A stretch of 64,000 bases of DNA from Myroides sp. JBRI-B21084 (GTDB lineage Bacteria; Bacteroidota; Bacteroidia; Flavobacteriales; Flavobacteriaceae). Below are positions 44,967-54,355 of this stretch, piece after piece; the stretch's first letter is position 1; the number at the start of each line of letters is the position of its first letter. Under the pieces are notes generated by a model, which searched no databases, was not told where the DNA came from, and saw only the letters and a list, made by a program, of their open reading frames with translations. The DNA lies in NCBI RefSeq assembly GCF_030545015.1, contig NZ_CP120653.1:806001-870000 (forward strand), in the 5' to 3' direction. Made by a program: the position numbers and the translations under genes.

Positions 44967-47334
44967 AATCTGAATTTGTTTGGTTAATATCTTCAACTAA
45001 AGTTGCTTTTGTTTTTCCGTTTGAAAAATCGATTGATAGGGAAGTAGGAATGAATTTTTTGGGTCCTAAAAAATTAAACTCAACAATATTGTTTGGGTAT
45101 ATAATATCTAACGCAGTACCTTCTATAGTCACGGCTTGCACAGCGGTGCATTCGTGTATCATTTTAGCGTATGTTGTTAAATAACGCTCGGGTGTTGTAT
45201 TGCCCCAACGTTTCCAAGACAAGTATTGTTCTGCAGGAACGGTTGTACTTATTCCATTTAAAGATCCAGCGCTTTTTAAAATAGTTTGCCCAACGGTAAT
45301 TTTTGAAATTCCGTTTAAAAAAGTTCGCATGTGCGGAAATTCGTCAATACGTGCTTTTGAAATTCTAATTTTATTGGCTGTAAATTCAATACCACTTTCA
45401 ATATTTAATAAACCAAAAATAAAATGCGCGTAAAACCAATTTTGACCGTTGTATAATTTTAACGAGCTGTAACGGCTGGTTACATAATCGCCATAAATAC
45501 CTGGAATTTCAAAATAATAATACAAGACATCTTGTGTTGGTGTGCTATTGAATAAGGTAATTTCGTTAAATGTTGCAGGGTAGCTTTCGCGATCGTTAAT
45601 TTTAAATAGATTTAAGTATAAATCGTTTTTTCCATCGGCAAAACTTAATTCGGTTTGGTGTTTTGTTGTGTATCGAATTTCGCGGTTTAACACAAACTTT
45701 TCATCTTCCCAACCTTTAACTTTAATTTCTAATTTTGTAATTGTAATTTCTGAAACGTGATGATCAAAAGGCCAATATCGAGAATCTCCATTTCTAGGTA
45801 AATAAATACGCACGTTTAGTTTTCCTAAATCTGAAACTTTTAAATTATTTTTTGAAACTTCCGCCACAAGGCATCGTGTTGTTATAAATCTTGGTAACAC
45901 ATATTTAGGTCCAAAAAGAGGGTTATAAGGTGCTGTATACCACATGTATGATGGACCTAGTTCTTCTGCTTTTAAGTGCATTCTAACATCTTCAGAACTA
46001 TAAACTAAGCTTTCTGACCTTGTTGAGAAAATAGTTGAATTTCCTATCATAACATCAACACGAACCGCTTGTCTGTAAAAATCTTGATCGAAAATATCGT
46101 TGTTTATTTTTGTGTTAAAAATTTTAAATTCAAAATCAATATCTAAATTCAAATATTTACCTTCAACTTGCGGCGATAAATACACTGTATTTTCAGATTT
46201 TAATTCGATATAATCGTTTTCAAAATCATGTGGCGGACCGTAAATTTTACTAACAGTTAGAAAAAAAGGTGGTTTTTTCTGGTAAACCGGTAATTCGTTA
46301 GGGTCGTGAACATTTGATTCGTTATTAATTTTTAACACAGACATATCATTTTCTTGATACAACCAAATTTTACATGCTCCACTTTTTTTCCAAAGATTAA
46401 AAGGTGAAATGCTTGATACAGAATCATTTGTTGTGCACGTAACATATTCTTCATTTGTAAGCGAATCGTTGTGTACATATTTTGTAAAATCTGCTACGTT
46501 TTCATTTTGCTGATACGACACATTTAATTGAACACTTTTGTTTGGCGGTGTAATACTTATGTTTACACCTGTATTAAACAATGGTTTTTTTAACGGTTTT
46601 AAAACCTGTTCTTTGCGTAAAAAATTCCCAAAACAGCTGTAAACACTGTATTCGTCTAAACTATTTGCTTTGCGGTTAAAACCAGTAATAAACCATTTAC
46701 CATTGTTTTGATATAAGGTTGCACCAATTGCGGTTAAAATTTGGTCTAAAACTTCGAAACAATTTGTAAAATCAAAACTGTTTTTATCTTCGTTGAATTT
46801 TGTAAAACATTCATCAAATAATTGAATTTTATCCCAACTATGAAAAGCGTTTTCAACTGCAGGCGCAAAGTAAATTTCTTGATGCAAACCTGTTTCCCAC
46901 AAGCATTTTACAATGTAATCGATAACCGTGTTTGTTTTGTAAAATAAAAAAGGTTTTGTTTTTAACACATCTAATCCATCGGTTGCTGTAAATCCTACAA
47001 AAAAACATCCGTTTTCGTAAGGTTCGCTGTAAATGTCGGGTAGTAAAAAACCTCGCCAAATAAGCCCTGCATCTTTATCAATTGCATTACTTAAATAAGT
47101 TACATTTCTAATTTCAATTAAAAACCTGCGCTCTTCACCTGTTAGCAAATCTAAAAACTTACCATCTTCTGCAGTTTCATTTAAAATATTAAACGAAAAC
47201 TTTGAACTCATTATACTTGCAAACCGAGCTTCACCACCGGAGTACGTTAATATTGGCGCTCCGGTTTCGGTGAATTTCTCAACAGCTGTATAATTTGTGT
47301 GTGTATCAATAATATTAATTACAATTTGTTCCAT
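44953..47334 (-). CDS. Large phage tail/baseplate protein
   Basis: A 793-residue protein directly after the tape measure gene, where siphoviruses encode distal tail and tail-associated (Dit/Tal-like) proteins. Beta-strand-rich patterns run throughout. The N-terminal third contains a segment seen in Bacteroidota phage tail proteins (FVGFTATDGLDVLKTKPF). No lytic or peptidase motif is seen. It starts one base after the tape measure stop. The assignment rests mainly on position and size. Confidence 0.6.
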   Translation of the reverse strand: MEQIVINIIDTHTNYTAVEKFTETGAPILTYSGGEARFASIMSSKFSFNILNETAEDGKFLDLLTGEERRFLIEIRNVTYLSNAIDKDAGLIWRGFLLPDIYSEPYENGCFFVGFTATDGLDVLKTKPFLFYKTNTVIDYIVKCLWETGLHQEIYFAPAVENAFHSWDKIQLFDECFTKFNEDKNSFDFTNCFEVLDQILTAIGATLYQNNGKWFITGFNRKANSLDEYSVYSCFGNFLRKEQVLKPLKKPLFNTGVNISITPPNKSVQLNVSYQQNENVADFTKYVHNDSLTNEEYVTCTTNDSVSSISPFNLWKKSGACKIWLYQENDMSVLKINNESNVHDPNELPVYQKKPPFFLTVSKIYGPPHDFENDYIELKSENTVYLSPQVEGKYLNLDIDFEFKIFNTKINNDIFDQDFYRQAVRVDVMIGNSTIFSTRSESLVYSSEDVRMHLKAEELGPSYMWYTAPYNPLFGPKYVLPRFITTRCLVAEVSKNNLKVSDLGKLNVRIYLPRNGDSRYWPFDHHVSEITITKLEIKVKGWEDEKFVLNREIRYTTKHQTELSFADGKNDLYLNLFKINDRESYPATFNEITLFNSTPTQDVLYYYFEIPGIYGDYVTSRYSSLKLYNGQNWFYAHFIFGLLNIESGIEFTANKIRISKARIDEFPHMRTFLNGISKITVGQTILKSAGSLNGISTTVPAEQYLSWKRWGNTTPERYLTTYAKMIHECTAVQAVTIEGTALDIIYPNNIVEFNFLGPKKFIPTSLSIDFSNGKTKATLVEDINQTNSDYATT

Positions 47335-47335
47335 T

Positions 47336-49915
47336 TTATCCTGTTCTATATTTTCTGCGTTCTACACGATCTAATACCAATTTTAGGTTTTCGCCCGAAA
47401 GGTCAAAACCGCCTTGCAGTACTACATTAACCGGTTGATCGTTGGTTGCTGCTGGTTGAATTAATTTTTTTAATTTGTTTAATGGCGCAATAACCTCGGG
47501 GTTGTTTGCTGCACCCACGTATTCGCCCATCATACCAAATGTTGGCCCTGAAACGATACCACCATCGGCAAACTTAGGAATGGCAGCAAAAGCAGATGAA
47601 ACCGATGCAACCGCCCCACCAATTAAGGCAGGTAATAAAAATGTACCAAAAGGTATTTTTGAAGCATCGCCCGTAGCTGCTAAAATTGCATTTGATGTAG
47701 ATTGCGCTAGAGCAGTACCAATAGCTTTGATTGTGTTTTGAAACAAGGCTTTACCAAAAACATCTAATATGTTTTTTGATTCACCTAACTTATCGCCAAT
47801 AGCATCGGCCATTGAACCAAAAGCCGAACTGATTGCTTGTTGCGAAGCTTCGGCCATTGTTTTCATGTTATTAATTTCGGTAGTGATTTGTTGGATACCT
47901 TCAATTCCTTCGGTTTGGATTTTTAAGGTAGTTTCTAAAACATTAATTTCGGCAGAAATACGTTTGTATTCGTCAATTGTAATACCAGCTTCTTCGCGTG
48001 CTTGTTGTAATTTATCAATTTGTAATTTGTACCAATCAACGGTATCGGTAGCAGGTTCTGCAGTAGTTGTTTCGGTAGTTTGTTTTGAAAGATCTAAACT
48101 GTTTTGCAAAACTTCACGCTGTTTAATTAGCGCATTGTAAGCATCGGTACCAACAACTAAATTTTGAACTAATTTGTTTATACCTTCAATTTCTTGATTA
48201 TACCAAGATTCAGAACCAACAACAACTTCTTGCTGTACGTTTCCACTAATTTCATCGCGTATTTTTTTGTATTCGTCGATTTTAGCTTGAAACGTTTTAA
48301 ACATTTCGTTATTAGTAGCGTTGTTTTTTTGGGCTTTTTCTAATTCAGAAATCATTTCATCGTAATACCCAATTGAACCATTTACAGGTTCAATTTCAAC
48401 TTTTACCTTAACTTTTTTATCGGTGTTGTTTGCTGTAACAACCCCCTCATCAACAGCTGTAACAATATCGGTTTTAATTTGTTTTTTAGTGGGCTGCGTA
48501 TCAACTTTAATCTTCGCACGTTTGCCGCCAATTGTGTTTTCTATCGCTTTGTTAACATCGGCCGCACCTTGTGCACCAAACGTTGCAAAATCTTTAGATA
48601 AATCTTTAAACAAACTTTTTACACCCGAAGCAGAATCTTTAAATTGTTGGCCAATAATTTTAGGAATGGATTTAAAATCGCCCGTTAAAACAGCTTTTAA
48701 CAAATTACCTAGGTTTCCAAATGCGTTTTTTAAATCGTTCCAAAACGCTTTTACAATAGATTTAGCAACGTTAAAAACTAAAGCAATTGTGTTTCCTAAA
48801 TTTTTAAAAACTAAAATGATGTATTGAACGGCGCCCCTAAATAGCATTGATTCATTGTACAAATCAATCCAATAGTTTGCTGTGTCGGCTAATGTTTTTT
48901 TAACCTCTCCCCAATTGTACATAATTAAAGCAATTAAGGCACCAATACCTGCGATTATTAAACCTATTGGCCCTGTCATTGCTGCAAAAGCCGGCCCCAT
49001 TGCTGTGATACCTGCAATGATACTAGGTAAAACCGCTGCAAAGGTTCCAAAAATGGCTATTAAAGGACCGAGTGCTGCCGCAATACCCCCAACAATTACA
49101 ATTATTTTTTTTGTTTCGGGCGATAAATCCCGAAAACGCTCCATCATACCACGTAAACCGTTAATAATAGGTGTGATAATTGGTAATAGCTGTTGGCCTA
49201 GTTCGGTTGCTAAATTTGATAGTTCGGTTTTTAAACTTCGCATAGAACCGCTTGCGCCGTTTGCTTCACGAGCTGCTTGCCCTTGTGCTGCTGCCGATTG
49301 TTCGTAAACCAGGGCTAATGTAGCCGCTTGTTTAGCTGCTAAACTCATTTCTTGCCCCTGTGTAATTAAACCTATCTCTAAAGCTTTGGCTTTAACCATA
49401 GCATCGTTGGCTGCCATACCATAATTATCTAGCATGGTATTGTTGCCCTTAAGCGCACCCGTAAGCGCACGCACGGCATCGGCAGTTGTACCGCCATACA
49501 TTGCGGTTAAATCACCTGCTAATTGTATTAATTTAGCACTTTGTTGACTAGCTTGTTGATCGGTTAAGTTACCAATGTTTTTAAGCATTGAACCCATCAT
49601 GTTAGAATACTCTAAGGCTTCTTTTTGTGCAATTCCGTAGTAAGAAGGTAAGGACTGTGCCCACTCTTGTGTTGCTTTTGATGCGGATTTAAAAACCTGG
49701 TTGGTTGCACCTAAAGCATCTTCAAAATCGGCTGCCATGCTGTAAGCTTTCGCACCTGCCGCAACTAAAGGCAAAGTAATTGCAGCCGACATAGCTGTGC
49801 CTATTGATTGCATTTTACTGCCAATTTTCTCCATTTCGCGACCTACATTTTGCATTTCGGTAGAGAATTCTTTTAAATTGGCTTTAAATCTGATATTAAT
49901 CTGTGCTAATCCCAT
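47336..49915 (-). CDS. Phage tail tape measure protein
   Basis: An 859-residue protein that sets tail length and takes part in DNA ejection. The N-terminal TP901-type tape-measure domain is clear (KIGSKMQSIGTAMSAAITLP, AADFEDALGATNQVFKSA, LAGDLTAMYGGTTADAVRALTGALKG). Hydrophobic membrane-type segments follow at about 270-340, then coiled-coil stretches at about 500-680, then a Gly/Ala-rich C-terminal region with the typical FADGGIVSGPTFGMMGE. The length would correspond to a tail of roughly 120-130 nm by the usual 1.5 Å per residue rule. Confidence 0.92.
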   Translation of the reverse strand: MGLAQINIRFKANLKEFSTEMQNVGREMEKIGSKMQSIGTAMSAAITLPLVAAGAKAYSMAADFEDALGATNQVFKSASKATQEWAQSLPSYYGIAQKEALEYSNMMGSMLKNIGNLTDQQASQQSAKLIQLAGDLTAMYGGTTADAVRALTGALKGNNTMLDNYGMAANDAMVKAKALEIGLITQGQEMSLAAKQAATLALVYEQSAAAQGQAAREANGASGSMRSLKTELSNLATELGQQLLPIITPIINGLRGMMERFRDLSPETKKIIVIVGGIAAALGPLIAIFGTFAAVLPSIIAGITAMGPAFAAMTGPIGLIIAGIGALIALIMYNWGEVKKTLADTANYWIDLYNESMLFRGAVQYIILVFKNLGNTIALVFNVAKSIVKAFWNDLKNAFGNLGNLLKAVLTGDFKSIPKIIGQQFKDSASGVKSLFKDLSKDFATFGAQGAADVNKAIENTIGGKRAKIKVDTQPTKKQIKTDIVTAVDEGVVTANNTDKKVKVKVEIEPVNGSIGYYDEMISELEKAQKNNATNNEMFKTFQAKIDEYKKIRDEISGNVQQEVVVGSESWYNQEIEGINKLVQNLVVGTDAYNALIKQREVLQNSLDLSKQTTETTTAEPATDTVDWYKLQIDKLQQAREEAGITIDEYKRISAEINVLETTLKIQTEGIEGIQQITTEINNMKTMAEASQQAISSAFGSMADAIGDKLGESKNILDVFGKALFQNTIKAIGTALAQSTSNAILAATGDASKIPFGTFLLPALIGGAVASVSSAFAAIPKFADGGIVSGPTFGMMGEYVGAANNPEVIAPLNKLKKLIQPAATNDQPVNVVLQGGFDLSGENLKLVLDRVERRKYRTG

Positions 49916-49927
49916 CGTAATTTTTGT

Positions 49928-50296
49928 TTAGGCTTTCGATTCCATACGTTTACGATCTATTGCTTCCCAGTAATCTATTTGTTGTTGAATGATTTCATCG
50001 GCTTTTTCTGCTGATAAAATTTCTTCGATTTCATTGCTTTCTGTTTCCCAAGGAAAACTAAACAAATCTATTTCGGTTGCATTTTTATTTTTTAAATGCG
50101 GCTTTAACATTGCAAACATAAGTTTGCGCGTTCGCAACCAATTATCTTTGAATTCCATTTCAACACGTTGATTAAAACCTTCGTGTATATTAAAAAAAAC
50201 TCGAGGCGTTAAGCTGTAGAAATAATCATAGGTTAACCCCATTACTCCTAATGCTAACACCTCGAGCTCATCAAAAGTTGTTAAAACCGGTTTTAC
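49928..50296 (-). CDS. Tail assembly chaperone, -1 frameshift extension (T part)
   Basis: This is the T part of a gpG/gpGT-type chaperone, made only as a fusion. The frame is open from the slippery site at 50296-50302 without a stop (VKPVLTTFDELE...) into a 110-residue acidic helical domain ending EAIDRKRMESKA. The first in-frame start otherwise is a GTG at 50260 with no Shine-Dalgarno-like sequence. Such fusions help load tail tube protein on the tape measure. The fusion product would be about 247 residues. Confidence 0.8.
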   Translation of the reverse strand, partial: VKPVLTTFDELEVLALGVMGLTYDYFYSLTPRVFFNIHEGFNQRVEMEFKDNWLRTRKLMFAMLKPHLKNKNATEIDLFSFPWETESNEIEEILSAEKADEIIQQQIDYWEAIDRKRMESKA

Positions 50297-50670
50297 TTTT
50301 TTGCTTTTCGAGCCGATGGATCAACCGGTTTTTTTGCTTGTGGCATTGCTCCAGCAATTGCTCCAATGATTTCGGTCATCATTTCGGTGTTTTGAAATAA
50401 ATCGTCGGCAATTTCATCGTTAGTAGCAGTAATTTCGTTACCTGCATGTTCTGCAGCAATTTTAACTACATCAATTAGATCTTCAAAAACACTTATTGGT
50501 AAAGAATAATCTAATACATTACCCTCTTCATCAAAAGTGAATGATTCTGTAAAATTTAAACGCTGAATTACTTTTTCAACGTGTTGAATTTTCCAAAATT
50601 TTGCTAATTTTAGTATTAATGAAAACCGAAATTTAAGTTCAAATTCTTGATCTTTAATCTGTATTTTCAT
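50293..50670 (-). CDS. Tail assembly chaperone, zero-frame product (G part)
   Basis: A 125-residue acidic helical protein encoded between tail tube and tape measure, the conserved position of the G-type tail chaperone in siphoviruses. Near its 3' end the codons GCA AAA AAG form the slippery heptamer A AAA AAG in the correct phase, just before the stop, and a downstream palindrome TAAAACCGGTTTTA could form a short hairpin. A fraction of ribosomes slipping back one base would make the GT fusion with the next reading frame. It starts within one base of the tail tube stop. Confidence 0.8.
   Translation of the reverse strand: MKIQIKDQEFELKFRFSLILKLAKFWKIQHVEKVIQRLNFTESFTFDEEGNVLDYSLPISVFEDLIDVVKIAAEHAGNEITATNDEIADDLFQNTEMMTEIIGAIAGAMPQAKKPVDPSARKAKK
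50296..50302 (-). promoter_or_regulatory. Programmed -1 frameshift slippery site
   Basis: The heptamer A AAA AAG (minus strand) is in the zero frame of the G gene, one codon before its stop. A -1 slip enters the downstream T frame with no stop between. The palindrome TAAAACCGGTTTTA follows directly. Confidence 0.8.
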
Positions 50671-51089
50671 TACTCAGCTATTAAAGGGGTTAAATCACCA
50701 TTACCTTTGAAAGAGAAATCACCTGATACACTGTTACCTGTTTCGGCATTGATGCTTGACGATTCAATGAACACTTTCCCTTTTAATAAAAAATCACCCG
50801 CCTCACCTGTTGTAAATTCAATATCAATTTCTGCTCCGCTTAACTGCAAAGCCAACAAGTCCATAAAATCTGATTGTGTTGATCCTGCTGGTTTATCTGC
50901 AACCAAAGCCGATGTTGACATTGACCACTCGTAATTACCAGGAACACTTAATGTTCCGTTGGTATCTTTTGTTGCAATACTTTCTAAAGTTGTAGAAATT
51001 GAAATTGAACATGTTGTTGCATGAAATAGCGTTTTTCCGTTCAAAGAAAATCGCACATTTTTACCTTTATAAATTTGACCTGCTGCCAT
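50670..51089 (-). CDS. Phage tail tube protein
   Basis: A 139-residue major tail protein of the TP901-1/HK97 gpV-like type. The N-terminus GQIYKGKNVRFSLNGKTL leads into a beta-sandwich, with TLESIATKDTNGT and GNYEWSMSTSALV as the typical Ca-free tail tube pattern. Length and place (before the chaperones) match. Stop and start overlap with both neighbours by one base, which suggests tight translational coupling. Confidence 0.85.
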   Translation of the reverse strand: MAAGQIYKGKNVRFSLNGKTLFHATTCSISISTTLESIATKDTNGTLSVPGNYEWSMSTSALVADKPAGSTQSDFMDLLALQLSGAEIDIEFTTGEAGDFLLKGKVFIESSSINAETGNSVSGDFSFKGNGDLTPLIAE

Positions 51090-51436
51090 TACATAATAAT
51101 TTTAAAATTAATTTCACTAAATATTTTTTGTGTTACATCGCTATAATCAACATTGGTATTAATAAATTCCCAACTGTTTAGTTCTGCTAATGTTTTTAAA
51201 ACGTCGGCCATTGTATAAGCTTCGATTATTTTGTTTTGATCGAACCAAACAGCTACATTAACCGTGTAGGCACAAGCATCTTTACTTTCGTAAGGTACTT
51301 CGCCAAAACCATAAACCGCAAACGGAAACACTACCGTTTCATTAGCTATTAATGGATAAATACGGGTTTGCACCACATTGGTAAGCGGTAAATAAGCGCT
51401 TAAAATGCTGTGTAAATGTTTTGAAACTTCAATCAT
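51089..51436 (-). CDS. Phage tail completion protein (DUF3168-like)
   Basis: A 115-residue protein resembling the DUF3168 / tail completion gp17 family. The pattern begins with the helix HLHSILSAYLPLTN, then VQTRIYPLIANETVVFPFAVYGFGEVPYESKD near residues 22-53, matching the family's conserved RIYP..AP....P...Y core. These proteins sit at the head-tail interface. It overlaps the gp10-like gene by four bases. Confidence 0.75.
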   Translation of the reverse strand: MIEVSKHLHSILSAYLPLTNVVQTRIYPLIANETVVFPFAVYGFGEVPYESKDACAYTVNVAVWFDQNKIIEAYTMADVLKTLAELNSWEFINTNVDYSDVTQKIFSEINFKIIM

Positions 51437-51945
51437 TGTAATTTATTTAAGCGCCTTTGCACGAATTTTACAAATTTAGCTTCGGCATCGGCTGTTACTT
51501 TACCTTCGGTTTGCTGATACGCACGCGTTAAAAAAGGATTGCTTTTTGTGCGTCTAACAGCTGAGCTGTTATTTACCCCTTTTTTGTGCTTGCGCTTAAA
51601 ACCTTTGTTATATACGTTTACACCTTCGTGCACAAAATGACCGTACCAACCTTTAAAACTACCTTTTACCCGCGGACCAACTAAAATGGTTGGGTTTTCT
51701 TTATTTTTACCGGTTATTGTACCTAACGATTTTTTTAGATTACCTGGTGTAATTTTTTGATTGTGGGCTAGATGTGTTTTTTTTGAAACTGGTGCCATGC
51801 GTTTGGCTGTTTCTAAAGTTGGTTTTGCAATTTGCCGTAAAATAAGAAGCACTTCGCGGCGTTTGCTTTTATCGTTTGCAATTAAACGCAATTTGTTTTT
51901 TAATTGCTCATAACCTTGAACATTTACTTGTAATGCACTACTCAT
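51433..51945 (-). CDS. HK97 gp10-like tail protein
   Basis: A 170-residue basic protein resembling the HK97 gp10 family of head-tail joining proteins. The order of features fits: N-terminal helices (GYEQLKNKLRLIANDKSKRREVLLILRQIAKP), then APVSKKTHLAHNQKITPGNLKKSLG and the GWYGHFVHEG segment, a family hallmark. It overlaps the head-closure gene by eight bases. Confidence 0.8.
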   Translation of the reverse strand: MSSALQVNVQGYEQLKNKLRLIANDKSKRREVLLILRQIAKPTLETAKRMAPVSKKTHLAHNQKITPGNLKKSLGTITGKNKENPTILVGPRVKGSFKGWYGHFVHEGVNVYNKGFKRKHKKGVNNSSAVRRTKSNPFLTRAYQQTEGKVTADAEAKFVKFVQRRLNKLQ

Positions 51946-52276
51946 TTACAAATGTTTGAAGTTCTAAAAATTCGCGACGACCAATTTGTTTCACATGGCT
52001 AACAAAATAGATTCGGCCTTGATAATCTAATTTTAATTGATTAGATTTTTGATTTATTTCACCGCGCCAACGAATAATAAAATTGCGCTGAATGCGGTGT
52101 AAAATTTTACCCTCTGTTTCTTCGCCGCCTGCAATTTCAACTACTTTTGCCCAAGGAATACAAAGCACCGTATTAACTTCTTTTTCTTCACCGATTTCAT
52201 TTTTAATTTTTTCGGTTTCGAAAACTTGAATCCTTGTATCCATTTGCCCGATAAAGGGTTTGTTTAGGTTTGCCAT
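51938..52276 (-). CDS. Phage head closure protein
   Basis: A 112-residue protein of the phage head-tail joining (Phage_H_T_join) family, a small beta barrel that plugs the portal. The conserved N-terminal MDTRIQVFE motif is followed by PWAKVVEIAGGEET and the typical ending YFVSHVKQIGRREFLELQTF. It overlaps the connector gene by 13 bases. Confidence 0.85.
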   Translation of the reverse strand: MANLNKPFIGQMDTRIQVFETEKIKNEIGEEKEVNTVLCIPWAKVVEIAGGEETEGKILHRIQRNFIIRWRGEINQKSNQLKLDYQGRIYFVSHVKQIGRREFLELQTFVNE

Positions 52277-52806
52277 TTTCTGAAACTTTGAATTATACTT
52301 TTCACTTTTGTAACATTCACAACTTGCCCGTTTTCTCTACGTTCGTAAGCATCGGCAACTAACAAACAAATAGCTTGTTTAATTACTTTAGGAAGAGTTT
52401 CGTTTGTGTACCCTTGTTTTATGAAAATTTGAACCTTAACCGCTTCGGGGGTTTCTTTGAACGAAATTTTATAATGTTCAACCCCTTGCTTTACCACGCT
52501 GTAAGAAGTTGATGGAAAAGTTAATATTTCGGCTTCGGCGGTTTGTTGATATTCTATTTTTTCAACTTCATCATTCAAAGCTTTACGTTCAAAAATAAAA
52601 TCTTGGAATTTGTTTGTAGTAAAAATAGTTGTTTGTTGTGCTAAAGGTCGTTCTGTAAAATTAACCACCTGTTCAATTGCAGAATCGATATACATTTGAA
52701 TGAGTTCGTCGTCATCGGTGTAATTTTCTTCTACTTTCAAGTGTTTTTTTACGAAATTTAACGGAACTAATTGTTCTGTAAAATCAATATTAATTTCTTC
52801 TGACAT
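52264..52806 (-). CDS. Phage head-tail connector protein
   Basis: A 180-residue protein of the gp6-like connector family. The N-terminal segment VKKHLKVEENYTDDDELIQMYIDSAIEQVVNFTERPL (stated here as the region of residues 17-53) is the family's conserved helical core, and VIKQAICLLVADAYERREN ends the fold. The ATG at 52806 (MSEEINID) is chosen. The longer frame would begin with TTG inside a strong hairpin (52823-52850). It forms the ring between portal and head closure proteins. Confidence 0.8.
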   Translation of the reverse strand: MSEEINIDFTEQLVPLNFVKKHLKVEENYTDDDELIQMYIDSAIEQVVNFTERPLAQQTTIFTTNKFQDFIFERKALNDEVEKIEYQQTAEAEILTFPSTSYSVVKQGVEHYKISFKETPEAVKVQIFIKQGYTNETLPKVIKQAICLLVADAYERRENGQVVNVTKVKSIIQSFRKWQT

Positions 52807-52822
52807 ACACTTGTTTTTTAAA

Positions 52823-52850
52823 ATCCTTTGCTGCAATCGCAGCAAAGGAT
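52823..52850 (-). terminator. Intergenic hairpin in the phage late operon
   Basis: A perfect 12-bp stem (52823-52834 with 52839-52850) with a four-base loop and, on the minus strand, a short T run. It sits between the small head gene and the connector gene, so it may partly attenuate transcription of the tail genes. Confidence 0.6.
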
Positions 52851-52881
52851 TGTTACTAATAATTTAAAAATTATGAAAAAA

Positions 52882-53061
52882 TTACTTTACGAATTCCGCG
52901 TATTTTCTTTCAACAATTTCATCGGCTTGGTTGGTAGGTAAATCTACTTCTTGCCCTACGTTGTAAGGCAATTTAAAAGTGCCGCACGGTGATAAAGTGA
53001 AACGAATTTTTTTTGTTTCAACTTTAGTTTCTTCAACTTCTTTTTTTTCTTCTTTTGCCAT
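52882..53061 (-). CDS. Small phage head-region protein (59 aa)
   Basis: A 59-residue protein between major capsid and connector. The first 18 residues are highly charged (MAKEEKKEVEETK), followed by a compact domain KIRFTLSPCGTFKLPYNVGQEVDL and NQADEIVERKYAEFVK. Small proteins of this design at this position are frequent in phages and may help head assembly. The ATG is five bases after the capsid stop. No named family is claimed. Confidence 0.6.
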   Translation of the reverse strand: MAKEEKKEVEETKVETKKIRFTLSPCGTFKLPYNVGQEVDLPTNQADEIVERKYAEFVK

Positions 53062-53065
53062 GATA

Positions 53066-54355
53066 TTAAGTTGTTAAGAATTTATTAACTGCAAACGCTG
53101 TAGGGTTTGCGATAGCTACATCGGCCCACATGTTTGAAATAATTTTTACAGATGCTTTTTCAGGATCATCAACCGCAACAAAGTTTACACCACCCCATTG
53201 GCCGATATACATTTCGTTGAAATTACCGTAGATTAAGGTTTCGTTACCAGCTAATGTTTCGATAATATTTGAAATAATGGTTTTTGCGCCGTCAATTGTT
53301 AAATTTTCCATTAAGAAGCGACCAGAACCAGCGTCTTTAGCAATAGTTCTTAAAGCTGCTGCTAATTTTGCGTTTAAAGCAAATGTTCCTACACCTGCAT
53401 CGGCTGCTTCGATTAAGCCCCATAATTCTACAATATCCTTCCATTCTGGTGCTGCACCAACTGTTGCTGCTGCTGTTAGAATACCTGGTGTGTTTAATAA
53501 ACCAAGCGGTTGCTTAACTCCGTCGCCATTAATAGCTGCTTTTTCTAAAGCTAATTTTGCAGCATTACGCAATTTGTTGTAGATCATAGCATCGACTGGG
53601 GCAGAAGATTGCATTAATAATTGATTTGAAATTGCAACACCTGCACCAGCGCGTTTTGGTTTTAAGATTGGCCCGTCGATTTCAGAAGCTGCTAAAGTGA
53701 TTTGTTCTGTTTCGTTTAACCAATTGTAAGCAAAATCGCCTGCCTTTGGCAAAGCAACATTACCCGATAAACCACTTAAGAAGGTTGCCCCAGCTTCTTC
53801 TAAAATTAATCTAGGAATAAAACTTTCAATTGGGCGAACATTTGTTTGTACTAATTGCGAACCAAAATCGCCGTTATCTTCGGTAACGGTTTGTGTAGTT
53901 GCGCGCACCATACTTGCTGGAATTGAAAAAGAGCGATCGGTTGTGTTGAATTGTAAATTTAACCCTCTAGCTTCTTTTAAAGCTTCCTGGTTTAATTCGG
54001 CTTCGATACCTGTTTGCGCTTCACCGGCAGATGCCGCACGTATTGCTTTAGAAATTGAAAAACGTTCTTGAATTTTTTTAATTTCTTTTTCTTCACTGTT
54101 GCCCATTGGGGCACCATGAAAACCTCGCCCAACAGAAGATCCGTCTAAAGCTGCAATACGAGCTTCGCGTTCTTCGTTTTTCTCTGCTGTTTTGATTTGC
54201 TTATCCAAGTCGGCAATTTCTTCATCGCCGCTGTCTAGTTCAGTCTGTTCATCGGCTGTGAAATCGCGGTTTTCAGTTTTAGCTTTATCAACAATTGTTT
54301 GTTGTTTTCTTAATACAGCTGTTCTTTGCTGTTTTAATAAATCTGATTTTTTCAT
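53066..54355 (-). CDS. HK97-fold major capsid protein
   Basis: A 429-residue capsid precursor. Residues 1-95 are a charged coiled-coil delta domain (RTAVLRKQQTIVDKAKTENRD, then DEEIADLDKQIKTAEKNEE) that acts as an internal scaffold and is normally cut off by the protease. The mature part carries the HK97 fold: the ISNQLLMQSS spine, ALEKAAINGDGVKQPLGLLNT as the conserved P-domain loop, and LIYGNFNEMYIGQWGGV near the C-terminus. Its ATG overlaps the protease stop by one base. Confidence 0.93.
   Translation of the reverse strand: MKKSDLLKQQRTAVLRKQQTIVDKAKTENRDFTADEQTELDSGDEEIADLDKQIKTAEKNEEREARIAALDGSSVGRGFHGAPMGNSEEKEIKKIQERFSISKAIRAASAGEAQTGIEAELNQEALKEARGLNLQFNTTDRSFSIPASMVRATTQTVTEDNGDFGSQLVQTNVRPIESFIPRLILEEAGATFLSGLSGNVALPKAGDFAYNWLNETEQITLAASEIDGPILKPKRAGAGVAISNQLLMQSSAPVDAMIYNKLRNAAKLALEKAAINGDGVKQPLGLLNTPGILTAAATVGAAPEWKDIVELWGLIEAADAGVGTFALNAKLAAALRTIAKDAGSGRFLMENLTIDGAKTIISNIIETLAGNETLIYGNFNEMYIGQWGGVNFVAVDDPEKASVKIISNMWADVAIANPTAFAVNKFLTT

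Noticed and set aside
47475-49307. Several plus-strand frames across the tape measure gene
   Set aside because: They are antisense to a well-supported long gene and have no recognisable product.
50260-50260. Independent gene starting with GTG for the chaperone T part
   Set aside because: The slippery site, open -1 frame and lack of a ribosome-binding signal fit a frameshift product better.
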